From positions 2,882,323 through 2,946,322 of the forward strand of contig NZ_LMKQ01000001.1 of NCBI RefSeq assembly GCF_001421565.1: DNA of 64,000 nt, in the 5' to 3' direction. Within the stretch, counting starts at the first letter, position 1, and each line of letters opens with the position of its first letter. This document shows, piece after piece, positions 16,064-24,585 of this stretch. Source of the DNA: Agromyces sp. Leaf222. Its GTDB lineage: Bacteria > Actinomycetota > Actinomycetes > Actinomycetales > Microbacteriaceae. Below the pieces are notes generated by a model. It saw only the letters and a list, made by a program, of their open reading frames with translations, was not told where the DNA came from and did no database searches. The position numbers and the translations under genes are program-made.

Positions 16064-19000
16064 TCAGTGCCCGAAGGCGTGATATGCGATGTTTTCCGTC
16101 GTCGGCCAGGCTCGACGAACGGCCGGCTCACCGGGCTGGACGACCCAGCATTCACCCCCGTCGGCGTCGAGCAGCGGCGGGAGGGCGATCGCCCCTGACC
16201 GGCCGGCACCGGCCGGGGCGAGGGCCCGGAACTCGCGCATGCCCCCGCGTACGACGATCGTCGCGGCGTCGCGGGCACGTGCTGCGAGCGCGTACGACGC
16301 CGTCCAGGCGTCGGCGTCGCCGACGACGAGCAGGGCCGCATGCCCGACGCCGGCGAGCAGCTCACGTTCGCCGCCCGGCTCGAGCCTGATCGGCGCGCAT
16401 CCGATCGCCCGCAGTCGGTCGAGGTCGCGCTGCACCGTCGCCGAGACCACGGCCGTGAATTCCGCGTCGAGGCCTGCGGGCGGAGCGGCGACCGCGGCGG
16501 GCGGCGTCGGCAGGGCCGCCTCGACCACCTGAAGCCGACGCGCCCGCCACTGCCCGGCACCGGGCGGGGCGTCGCGCTGCCAGAGCTCGCCGAGTCCGCC
16601 GGCGTGCGAGAGCTCGGCCCGGCTCGGATGCCGCAGGTGCACGACCGCACCGAACAGGTCGCGCAGGCCCCCGCCCACGCGGTGGGCGAGCGTCGCGGAG
16701 GCGGCCACCGAGAGTCCGAGCCGGCGGCCATCGTGCATGAGTTCGGCGAGCATGGCCGTCGCGGCGTGCCGGTACTCCTCGGGCCATGGGGCGAACCGGG
16801 TGTCGAGGTCGTCGATCACGAGCAGCCGCTGCTCGGGGGTTCCGGCCCGCGCCGCGACGACCAGGTCGGCGAGCAGCTGCCAGTCGGCGGCCCGGCCCCG
16901 CCCGAGGCGGAGCACGTCGGGCGCACCGGCACGGGCCTTCGCTGCGGACTCGATCGCGGCGAGCGCGGTCGAACGCCCGCTTCCGGGTGCGCCGAGCACG
17001 AGGAGGTGTCCATCGGTCGTCGGCGCCCACGCGGCGAGGCTCCGGCGCTGCAGGTCGGGTTCGTCGAGCAGGCCGAAGACGACCGAGGGTCCGACATCGG
17101 GGCTCCGGGCGCCGGGCTCCCCGACGACGGCGCCGCCGACCGCGGCCGCGAGGTGATCGGCTCGTGCCACGGCCACCGCCGCCGCCACCCTCACCGCCTC
17201 CGCGTGCCGCGCCGCCTCGAGGTCGGCCGGCGCGAGCCGTGGGGGCAGCGGGTCGAGCCACGGCCGTCGCACGGCGGGCGACGCCGCGAATCGCCGTCGC
17301 ACCTCCTCGACGGCGCCCGCGTCGACCAGGGCGGACTGGAAGGGCACCGCGACGCCGTCGCCGCGGTCGACGATGCCCCGCCCTGGTCGGTCGGCCGGGA
17401 TGCCGGCGGCCGCATCGCTGCCGACGACGGCGATGCTGTCGGCGCGGTGCATCACGCGCAGCGAGACCCGGATCGGGGCGTTCGCCGTGACCTGCTCGCC
17501 GAGCACGCCGTTCGGGCGTTGCGAGGCGAGCACGAGGTGCACGCCGAGCGACCGCCCGCGTGCGGCGATGTCGCCGATGACCGCACCGAGGTCGCGGAAC
17601 CGGTGGATCATCGCCTGGAACTCGTCGATCACGACGACGAGGCGTCCGAGCGGCGCGGCATCCGGCAACTGCGCGATGTCCCGCGCGCCCGCATCCCTGA
17701 GCACGCGTTCCCGGTGCCGGAGCTCGGCGGTGAGGCTCTGCACCGCACGCTCGGCCTCGGCCTCCTCGAGATCGGTGACGATGCCGGCGACATGCGGGAG
17801 GCCCGCGATCGGCTCGAACGCCGACCCGCCCTTGAAGTCGACGAGGAGGAAGGCCACGCGCTCGGGCGGGTGCGCGGCGGCCATCTGCAGGATCCACGCC
17901 AGGAGGAACTCGCTCTTGCCGCTGCCGGTCGTGCCCGCGACGATCGCGTGCGGCCCGTCGGTCACGAGATCGAGGTCGAGCACTCCCCCGGCGACCGCGC
18001 CGACCGGCACGCGCAGACTCGAGCGGCGACGATCGGGAGCGGCCGTGACGGGGAGCCCTCCCACTGCGACGAGGTCGGGCAACGCCGAGGCGCGGGTGCC
18101 GAGACCGGCACGCTCGGCGAACCCGAAGGCGAGGCCGGCCCATGCGGCCGCCTCCTCGAGGCCGAGCAGGTCGGGCGCGAGGGACGTGCCGACGACGGCT
18201 CCTCGCTGGTGCAGCGTGGCGGTTCGCGGTCCCTCGATGCACACCACGGTCGCGAGCCCCGGCGGAAGCTGCTCGGGATCGTCGGCCACCACGACGCTGA
18301 AGCCCGCCTCCGGCTCCCTCGACGGCGACGGCGACGGCGACGATGACGACCGCCGGGACGCCGGCGTCAGGTCCCGAAGGGTGATCGTCAGGCCCGAGCC
18401 CGCATGCGGGAGGCCGCGCACCCACCGCCAGGCAGCGGCATCCGGCACCTCGAAGGCGACCGCATCGGGCCGCGCGTGGTGCGCGCACTGCAGGATGGCC
18501 GATCGTGCGGCCGCCCGCACGAGCGGTGCCGGGCCGGCGAACCCGACGCCGCCGGTGGGGTCGACCACGACCGGTGCCCGGTCGAGTCTTCGCACGTGGT
18601 CGAGCGCGGCCCGATCGATCTCGTCGACGGGCGCCCCCTCGACGCGCAGGGTGCTCTCGACCGTCGCTGCGCCGAGCACGATCGGCTTGAGGTCATGCTC
18701 GCGCCACTCCGGCGCATCACCGAGCGCCGCGATCCGGCCGGCCGGCGGATGACGGTGCCATGCCGCCTCGCGCTCGTGCGCGTGGCGCACCCCGACCTCC
18801 TCGTGCAGCCGCGCGAACGCCGACTCCCGCTCGGCCAGTGCGCGGCGCAGCGCACGGCGGGCCTGCCGGCGGCCGTCGAGCACGGTGGCGATCGCCAGCA
18901 CGGGCCCGAGCACGGCGAACGCGAGCGAGATCACCGAACCGGTGACCAGCCAGAGCACCACGGCGCCGATGACCGGGGCGATCGCGGCGATGAACGGGAA

Positions 19001-19087
19001 CCCCGGTGGGCTCGGCGCGGGCGCGGTCGCGGGCAGCGACAGGGGCAGCCGGGTGTCGTCGGGGGGTGCGAACAGGCGGGTCGGCAT
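16064..19087 (-). CDS. EccC-like FtsK/SpoIIIE membrane ATPase
   Basis: 1007 residues. Two membrane helices (about 31-50 and 53-70) are followed by a basic coiled stretch and then tandem ATPase modules. Module 1 is intact: GTTGSGKS at 385-392, LLVDFKGG at 415-422, VVVIDEFQ at 484-491 and the sensor-like ASQRP near 521. Module 2 has GAPGSGRS at 699-706, where Arg replaces the Walker Lys, but keeps a Walker B (LLVIDDLD). A third, C-terminal module is degenerate. This is the layout of EccC/EssC, the motor of type VII secretion. No WXG100 substrate, EccB, EccD, EccE or mycosin gene is in the window. It is the last gene of the kinase-FHA cluster. Confidence 0.85.
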   Translation of the reverse strand: MPTRLFAPPDDTRLPLSLPATAPAPSPPGFPFIAAIAPVIGAVVLWLVTGSVISLAFAVLGPVLAIATVLDGRRQARRALRRALAERESAFARLHEEVGVRHAHEREAAWHRHPPAGRIAALGDAPEWREHDLKPIVLGAATVESTLRVEGAPVDEIDRAALDHVRRLDRAPVVVDPTGGVGFAGPAPLVRAAARSAILQCAHHARPDAVAFEVPDAAAWRWVRGLPHAGSGLTITLRDLTPASRRSSSSPSPSPSREPEAGFSVVVADDPEQLPPGLATVVCIEGPRTATLHQRGAVVGTSLAPDLLGLEEAAAWAGLAFGFAERAGLGTRASALPDLVAVGGLPVTAAPDRRRSSLRVPVGAVAGGVLDLDLVTDGPHAIVAGTTGSGKSEFLLAWILQMAAAHPPERVAFLLVDFKGGSAFEPIAGLPHVAGIVTDLEEAEAERAVQSLTAELRHRERVLRDAGARDIAQLPDAAPLGRLVVVIDEFQAMIHRFRDLGAVIGDIAARGRSLGVHLVLASQRPNGVLGEQVTANAPIRVSLRVMHRADSIAVVGSDAAAGIPADRPGRGIVDRGDGVAVPFQSALVDAGAVEEVRRRFAASPAVRRPWLDPLPPRLAPADLEAARHAEAVRVAAAVAVARADHLAAAVGGAVVGEPGARSPDVGPSVVFGLLDEPDLQRRSLAAWAPTTDGHLLVLGAPGSGRSTALAAIESAAKARAGAPDVLRLGRGRAADWQLLADLVVAARAGTPEQRLLVIDDLDTRFAPWPEEYRHAATAMLAELMHDGRRLGLSVAASATLAHRVGGGLRDLFGAVVHLRHPSRAELSHAGGLGELWQRDAPPGAGQWRARRLQVVEAALPTPPAAVAAPPAGLDAEFTAVVSATVQRDLDRLRAIGCAPIRLEPGGERELLAGVGHAALLVVGDADAWTASYALAARARDAATIVVRGGMREFRALAPAGAGRSGAIALPPLLDADGGECWVVQPGEPAVRRAWPTTENIAYHAFGH

Positions 19088-19200
19088 CCCGTCATCCGAC
19101 CACCGCGTGCGGCGATCATCGGACCCGAGCCGCGGGAGGCGTCAGCGCGGAGGCATCCGACCGGCTGTTGAGGACGGGTTCTGCGGGCCTGCCGCGCCCG

Positions 19201-19851
19201 TCAGGAGAGGGTGAAGGACTGGTCGGCGAGCTCGACGACCGTGCCGGAGGAGATCAGGTACCGTCGCCCGGGCTCGCAGCGGATCACGTCGTCGGATCGG
19301 CGCACGATCGTGCCGTTGGCCGAGAAGCGGTCGGCGATCCAGAGCGTGCCCTCGTGGGTGCCGAATTCCAGGTGGGTCTTGGAGACCGACCGAGCCGGGT
19401 CCTCGACCTGCACCAGATGGTCGAAGCTCTCGCCCGGTTGCGGCAGCGGCCGTCGGCCGATGAGTCCGGTGCCGAATACGACGCGCACCTCGCCGGTGCC
19501 GAACCGCAGCACGAACCGCGGCGGCCCGCCGGTCGACGACGCCGAGGAAGCCGAGGTCGCCGAGGCGCCCGAACCGGCACCGGCCGCGCCGGGATCGCCC
19601 GGCACCGGCTCGCCCGCACCCGCGGCCGCGCCGTCTTCTCGGCCCGCGGCGACATCCGCGATCCCGCCCTGGAGCCCGACCGGCACGCTCACGACACCGC
19701 TGCGACGGAACCCGGGGCCCAGGGAGGTCGTGTCGCCCGGCCGCGGATCGGGGCGTCGTCGCGACTCGGGGGTCGCGCTCGTCGAACTGCCGCAGTGCCC
19801 GCAGAACATCGCGCCGTCGGGCAGCGCGGCCCCGCAGATGCGACACCTCAT
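19201..19851 (-). CDS. Zinc-ribbon FHA-domain protein
   Basis: 216 residues from ATG 19851, overlapping the upstream stop (ATGA). Residues 3-20 form a zinc ribbon (Cys3, Cys6, Cys17, Cys20). A Pro/Arg-rich linker contains DTTSLG (Thr41-Thr42), resembling the N-terminal ETTS phosphosite of GarA/OdhI. A disordered Gly/Ala/Glu linker follows. The C-terminal FHA domain (about 125-215) has GRRPL, the phosphothreonine-binding loop SVSKTH and SANGT. It probably reads Thr phosphorylation by the kinase encoded at 30440-31855. A 113-bp gap separates it from the ATPase gene downstream. Confidence 0.87.
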   Translation of the reverse strand: MRCRICGAALPDGAMFCGHCGSSTSATPESRRRPDPRPGDTTSLGPGFRRSGVVSVPVGLQGGIADVAAGREDGAAAGAGEPVPGDPGAAGAGSGASATSASSASSTGGPPRFVLRFGTGEVRVVFGTGLIGRRPLPQPGESFDHLVQVEDPARSVSKTHLEFGTHEGTLWIADRFSANGTIVRRSDDVIRCEPGRRYLISSGTVVELADQSFTLS

Positions 19852-22193
19852 CGTCGACCCCCTCTCCGGCTGACAGCGTACCCGCCGAGCGAGGTGAGCG
19901 AGATCGCCGCCAACCAGCGTTCGCGTCGCGTGCGCGGAGCCGCGAGCCGGCGCTGCAACTCGTCGACCGAGCGCCAGACGCGCTCGTCGTCGCCGGCCTC
20001 GGGGCCGCCGGGCGCGAAGACGGCGCGATCGACGACGGAGGCGAGCACGAGGGGTGCGAGGCCCCCGACCGTGACCGCCTGCTCCGCCCTCGTCGAATTC
20101 GGCCTGATCGGATAGCCGTAGTCCGCCGCGGTGTCGGCGAACTCCCGCCAGCCGCCCTCGATGCGATCGACCGGGGAGTCGGCCCTGCGACGCACGCGAC
20201 GACGACGGATCTTCGCCACGATGACCGCGAGGAACGGGCTCGCGAGCAGGGCGAGCACGAGCACGGTCAGCCCGGCGATCGTCGCGACCGTCGTGAGCAC
20301 GCCCAGCCAGCGGCCGAGGTCGTCCTGCGGTCGCTCGTCGGAATGGTCGGTCGGCGAGTCGTTCTCATCGACCTGCGTGCGTTCGGGCGGCGGCGGCAGC
20401 GCCGACTCCGGCCGCGAGACCACCTCGGGCTGCTCGGGCTGCCGATCGGGGATCTCGCGCACCTCGGGATTGGGGTCGAGCGCGATCCAGGCGCCGTCGT
20501 CGCCCTGCACCTCGATCCACGCCTGCAGGTCGCTGCGCCGGAGCATCGTCTCGCCGCCGACCGCGACGGCGCCCCCGGTCTCGCCGGCCGCGACATCCGA
20601 TGCCGTGTACCCCACGACGACCCGCGCGGGGAAGCCGATCTTGCGCGCCATGAGTGCGGCCGCGACGGCGTACTGCTCGCCGTCGCCGACCATCGGCTGG
20701 TCGGCCGCGAGCTGGGCGAGCCGGTCGAGCGCGTGTCCGGAGCGGCTGGGCACGGCGTCCGCGGCCGTGCCGTGGCTCACGTACCCGTTCTCGTGGAACC
20801 CGTCGATGATCGCCGCGAGCCGGGTGCCAGGGGCCTCAGACAGCGGAGCCCATCGGTCGAGGAGGTCGGAGAGCTCGGCCGGCAGGTCGGGCGCGGCCGG
20901 GATCACGCTCGTGCCGGGTTGCATGGTGTCGAGCTCCGTCGGCTCGAGCATCGCGACCGACCATGCGACGTAGGCGTCGCCGTGCTGGAGCCCGGTGGTG
21001 ACCGCCCCCGTGCCGGTGGTGTCGTTGTAGACGAATCCGTCGGCGAGGGTCTCGGCCCGCAGGCCGCCGAAGTCGATGCGCTCCAGCTGGCCGACCCCCG
21101 GCACCCACACGTCGTCGTACGCTTCGACGGTGACGGCGATCTCGACCGGGTCGCCGGTGACGCCGCTCTGGTCGAGGCGGTACGGCAGTCGCGTGAAGCT
21201 CCCGGAGAGCGAGGTGCCGTCAGCCCCGCCCACCGAGTAGACGATGCCGTCGTAGGTGTCGAGCGTGGCCACCGCGAGTCCCGCGCCGGCCGGAAGTCCG
21301 CGCACCTCGAGCATCACGTCGTCGGCTTGGAGCGGGTCGAACGCGGCGCGGAACGCCGCGAGCGGGCTCTGATGGGCCCGCGGCTCGAACGGCTGCTGCA
21401 CCTCGGACCGCACGACCGTGCGCGCCTGCACGGGCGTGATCAGCACCGCCGCGGTGGCGCCGACGAGGGCGACCGCCAGGATCGCGGATGCCCCGAGCAC
21501 GCGCCGTGCATCGGCGAGCGCCCGTTCGACGCCCGCGCGCCCGCCGAGCGACTGCCGATCGAGGATCGCGACGTGCACGAGCCAGGCGACCACCGCGACG
21601 AGGAACGCGAGCCCGGCCTGCAGCGCGAGCCCGCCGTGCACGACCCCGAGCAGGATGCCCGCGGTCAGCAGCAGCGCGGGCGGCAGGATCGCGGCGACCG
21701 GATGCCGCGTGCGGAACGCGATGGTCGCGGCGGCCGCCGAGGCGAGCAGGCCGAGCAGGAACGGCGGCACCAGGAGCGCCTGGTACGACCCGACCGGCAC
21801 GGCGATCGTGACGAGCTGCTTCCACGACAGCGCCGTCGCGGCGACGAGGTCGACGAACCCCTGCTGGGTCGGCAGCACCCCGGCGTAGGCGCGCGACGGA
21901 ACGGCGGCCGGCACGCCGAGCACGAGGAAGGCGGCCACCAGTGCGGAGAGCACCGCCCACGCGGGCCACCGCTGCCATGCGCCGATCAGGCCGACGCCCA
22001 TGCCGGCGACGACGGCGACGGCCGCCGCGATGAGGAACTCCGTGCTCTCGTACACCGGCCACCACGGGATCATCGCCGCGGCGAGCAGCAGCACGAGCAG
22101 CGCCGTCGACACGGCGCGCGACCATCCGGTGCGACCGGCTCCGCCGCGCTCTCCGCCGCCGCCCCTCCTGCCGCCGCCGACCGCCCTGCTCAC
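19848..22193 (-). CDS. Multi-pass transglutaminase-like protein lacking catalytic Cys and His
   Basis: 781 residues from GTG 22193 (GTGA overlap with the DUF58 gene). Eight or so membrane helices span 25-255, then an extracellular part, one helix near 625-650 and a cytoplasmic tail, as in TgpA/DUF3488 proteins. The transglutaminase core is clear in GDGEQYAVAAALMARKIGFP and LQAWIEV with LDPNPE. The catalytic Cys position (G-D-C-x-x-Y) is Gly505 and the His of (H)AW(V/I)E is Gln557; only Asp573 remains. Cysteine protease or crosslinking activity is therefore unlikely. The gene sits with DUF58 and MoxR genes as its homologues do. Confidence 0.88.
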   Translation of the reverse strand: MSRAVGGGRRGGGGERGGAGRTGWSRAVSTALLVLLLAAAMIPWWPVYESTEFLIAAAVAVVAGMGVGLIGAWQRWPAWAVLSALVAAFLVLGVPAAVPSRAYAGVLPTQQGFVDLVAATALSWKQLVTIAVPVGSYQALLVPPFLLGLLASAAAATIAFRTRHPVAAILPPALLLTAGILLGVVHGGLALQAGLAFLVAVVAWLVHVAILDRQSLGGRAGVERALADARRVLGASAILAVALVGATAAVLITPVQARTVVRSEVQQPFEPRAHQSPLAAFRAAFDPLQADDVMLEVRGLPAGAGLAVATLDTYDGIVYSVGGADGTSLSGSFTRLPYRLDQSGVTGDPVEIAVTVEAYDDVWVPGVGQLERIDFGGLRAETLADGFVYNDTTGTGAVTTGLQHGDAYVAWSVAMLEPTELDTMQPGTSVIPAAPDLPAELSDLLDRWAPLSEAPGTRLAAIIDGFHENGYVSHGTAADAVPSRSGHALDRLAQLAADQPMVGDGEQYAVAAALMARKIGFPARVVVGYTASDVAAGETGGAVAVGGETMLRRSDLQAWIEVQGDDGAWIALDPNPEVREIPDRQPEQPEVVSRPESALPPPPERTQVDENDSPTDHSDERPQDDLGRWLGVLTTVATIAGLTVLVLALLASPFLAVIVAKIRRRRVRRRADSPVDRIEGGWREFADTAADYGYPIRPNSTRAEQAVTVGGLAPLVLASVVDRAVFAPGGPEAGDDERVWRSVDELQRRLAAPRTRRERWLAAISLTSLGGYAVSRRGGRR

Positions 22194-23596
22194 GCGACCG
22201 ACGCCGTTCGTGCGAGCATCGCCCGCAGGTCCTCGAGGTAGCCGATGCCGAACACGGTGAGCCCGGCGACCGTGCGCGCCGATGCGTCGCCTTCGGGAGA
22301 GCACTGCACCGCGATCGCGTCCACGCCCATCGGCAGGCGCGACGCGGCGGCCCGCAGCGGCCCGATGCCTCGGGCCGTTCCGGTCACGAGGAAGGCGAGC
22401 GAGACGCCGGGCAGCGCCTCCGCGGCGGCCGGCGCGACATCCGCGATCATCGCCGCGTGCTCGTCGCGCTCGATCAGGCACAGCGCATCGAGGAGGCGAT
22501 CGCGCGTCACCGTGGGCAGTTCGCGCACGACGCCCGCGGCCCCGCGGACCGACGAGCGCCTGGTGGTGCCGCTGTACCGCGTCGGCGTCGCGGACGGACG
22601 GACGGGGACGCCCGGTTGCCCCGCCTGGCCGGGCACGGCGCTCGCGCCCGAGACGACGAACGACACCGTGCGGGCGTCGCGGATCGCGCGCGCGCCGACG
22701 GATGCCGCCGCGCTCACCGCGAGCTCGAACTCGGCATCGTCGCGGTAGGCCTCGGGGTCGAGGTCGAGCACGACCATGAGCCGGCTGCGCCTCGTCTCCT
22801 CGAACTGGCGCACCATGAACGTGCCGGTCTTCGCGGTGCTCTTCCAGTGGATGAAGCGCCGGTCGTCGCCCGGCACGTACTCCCTGAGCGCGTGGAACGC
22901 GATGTCGCTCGCGGTCAGGTCCCGGGTCGGCGACCCCTCGAGGTCGCGCACGAACCCGGAGCTGAGCGCCGCGATCGCCACGGTGCGCGGGTGCACGTGG
23001 AGCTCGGCGACCTCCGACCACACGATCTCGCGACGCACGAGGCCGAGCGGGTCGGCGCGCACCGTTCGCGCCGGACCGACCTGCACGATGCCACGATGAT
23101 CGGTCGGCACCCGGAACGACCGGTCGAACGCTCCGCCGCGCGCGAGCCCGGGCAGCACCCACTCCATGACCTGCCGCCCGACCGGGACCTCGAGCTTGAC
23201 CCCGCCCCACCGGCGTCGCCCCGGGTTCTCGGCGACCAGCCGCGCCTGCGCCGGTTCGCCGACGACGACGCGACGGATCGGCACCGAGAGCCCGATCGTC
23301 GACGCACCGCGGCCGAGCAGCCAGACAGATGCCGCGGCCGCGACGACCGCGAGGCCCCATGCGAGTGCGATGAACTCGACCCAGCCGAGCATCGTGCCGA
23401 CGGTGAACGCCACCACCGCGGCGATGATCACCGCCCAGCCGCGCCCGGTCACGACGGAGGCGACCGCGCGACGCCACTCGTCGATCGCGCCGACGACTCG
23501 GCCGACCGACCGGACGAGCAGCGCGATCACGGCTGCGAGGACCCCCTCCCGACGGGCGTCCTCGGGAATCGTGGTGCGGGTCTCGGTGAGGCTCAC
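22190..23596 (-). CDS. DUF58 domain protein
   Basis: 468 residues from GTG 23596, overlapping the MoxR stop (GTGA). Two membrane helices at about 53-95 are followed by a beta-rich domain and the DUF58 signature REYVPGDDRRFIHWKSTAKTG (about 240-260) with a von Willebrand A-like continuation (LMVVLDLDPEAY). DUF58 proteins nearly always accompany a MoxR ATPase and are thought to act in protein-complex assembly or metal insertion. An inserted Pro/Ser/Arg-rich loop lies near 320-350. Exact role unknown. Confidence 0.88.
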   Translation of the reverse strand: MSLTETRTTIPEDARREGVLAAVIALLVRSVGRVVGAIDEWRRAVASVVTGRGWAVIIAAVVAFTVGTMLGWVEFIALAWGLAVVAAAASVWLLGRGASTIGLSVPIRRVVVGEPAQARLVAENPGRRRWGGVKLEVPVGRQVMEWVLPGLARGGAFDRSFRVPTDHRGIVQVGPARTVRADPLGLVRREIVWSEVAELHVHPRTVAIAALSSGFVRDLEGSPTRDLTASDIAFHALREYVPGDDRRFIHWKSTAKTGTFMVRQFEETRRSRLMVVLDLDPEAYRDDAEFELAVSAAASVGARAIRDARTVSFVVSGASAVPGQAGQPGVPVRPSATPTRYSGTTRRSSVRGAAGVVRELPTVTRDRLLDALCLIERDEHAAMIADVAPAAAEALPGVSLAFLVTGTARGIGPLRAAASRLPMGVDAIAVQCSPEGDASARTVAGLTVFGIGYLEDLRAMLARTASVA

Positions 23597-24585
23597 ACCG
23601 CTTGCCTCGTCGACGGCGGCGGGGTCTCGATGAGCACCTGGGCGATGAGGTTCGACGCGGTGACGCCGTCGAACTCCGCCTCGGCGTCGAGGATGAGCCG
23701 GTGCGCGAGCACGGGTTCGGCGAGCGCCTTCACGTCGTCGGGCACGACGTAGTGCCTGCCCCGACCGGCGGCGTGCGTCTTCGCCGCCCGGATGAGTGCG
23801 AGGGCGCCGCGCACGCTGACGCCCAGTCGCACCTCCCGGGTGGTCCTGGTGGCGTCGACGAGGCGCGACACGTAGTCGTGGATCGTCGGGTCGACGTGCA
23901 CGGTGCGCGCCGCGGCCGCCATCTCCACGATCTCGGCGGCGGCGAGCTGGGGCTCGACCTGCACCGCGTGCGCACGGTGGTCGGCTCCCTCGAGGATCCG
24001 GATCGTCGACGCATGGTCGGGGTATCCGATGGAGGTGCGCATCAGGAAGCGGTCCAGCTGCGCCTCCGGCAGGCGGTAGGTTCCGGCCTGCTCGACCGGG
24101 TTCTGCGTCGCGATCACCATGAACGGATGCCCCACCGGGTGGGTCTGCCCGTCGACGGTGATCTGGCCCTCCTCCATGACCTCGAGCAGCGCGGACTGCG
24201 TCTTCGGGCTCGCACGGTTGATCTCGTCGGCGAGCACGATGTTCGCGAACACGGGGCCGGGGTGGAACTCGAACGCGCCGGTGCGCTGGTCGTAGACGGT
24301 GACGCCCGTGATGTCGCCCGGCAGCAGGTCGGGCGTGAACTGCACGCGGTTGCTCGTGCCGTGCACCGACTGGGCCATGGCCCGGGCGAGCGACGTCTTG
24401 CCCGTTCCGGGCACGTCGTCGAGCAGCAGGTGGCCCTCGCTCAGGAGGGCCGTGAAGGCGAGGCGCACGACCCGGTTCTTGCCGAGCAGCACGGTCTCGA
24501 CCGCACCGACCAGCCGGTCGAGGTTCGAGGCGAATCGAGAGGCCTCTTCTGGGGTCATCGTCATGCGGGCTCCATCGGTGATCAC
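23593..24585 (-). CDS. MoxR-family AAA+ ATPase
   Basis: 330 residues; GTG 24585 overlaps the preceding stop (GTGA), with ATG 24564 as an alternative. AAA_3 features are Walker A DVPGTGKTSLARAMA (about 57-71), RVQFTPDLLPGDITG, Walker B IVLADEINRASPKTQSALLE and the sensor ATQNPVEQAGTYRLPEAQLDRF. MoxR ATPases act as chaperones that mature or activate partner complexes, here presumably the DUF58 and transglutaminase-like membrane proteins encoded next. Confidence 0.92.
   Translation of the reverse strand: MITDGARMTMTPEEASRFASNLDRLVGAVETVLLGKNRVVRLAFTALLSEGHLLLDDVPGTGKTSLARAMAQSVHGTSNRVQFTPDLLPGDITGVTVYDQRTGAFEFHPGPVFANIVLADEINRASPKTQSALLEVMEEGQITVDGQTHPVGHPFMVIATQNPVEQAGTYRLPEAQLDRFLMRTSIGYPDHASTIRILEGADHRAHAVQVEPQLAAAEIVEMAAAARTVHVDPTIHDYVSRLVDATRTTREVRLGVSVRGALALIRAAKTHAAGRGRHYVVPDDVKALAEPVLAHRLILDAEAEFDGVTASNLIAQVLIETPPPSTRQAV

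Noticed and set aside
16340..18346. Plus-strand open frame of 668 codons opposite the EccC-like ATPase
   Set aside because: Low-complexity antisense frame; the minus frame has intact Walker motifs.
19088..19200. Search for a WXG100-type small gene next to the EccC-like ATPase
   Set aside because: The 113-bp gap has no open frame of about 100 codons and no WXG motif is seen around the cluster.
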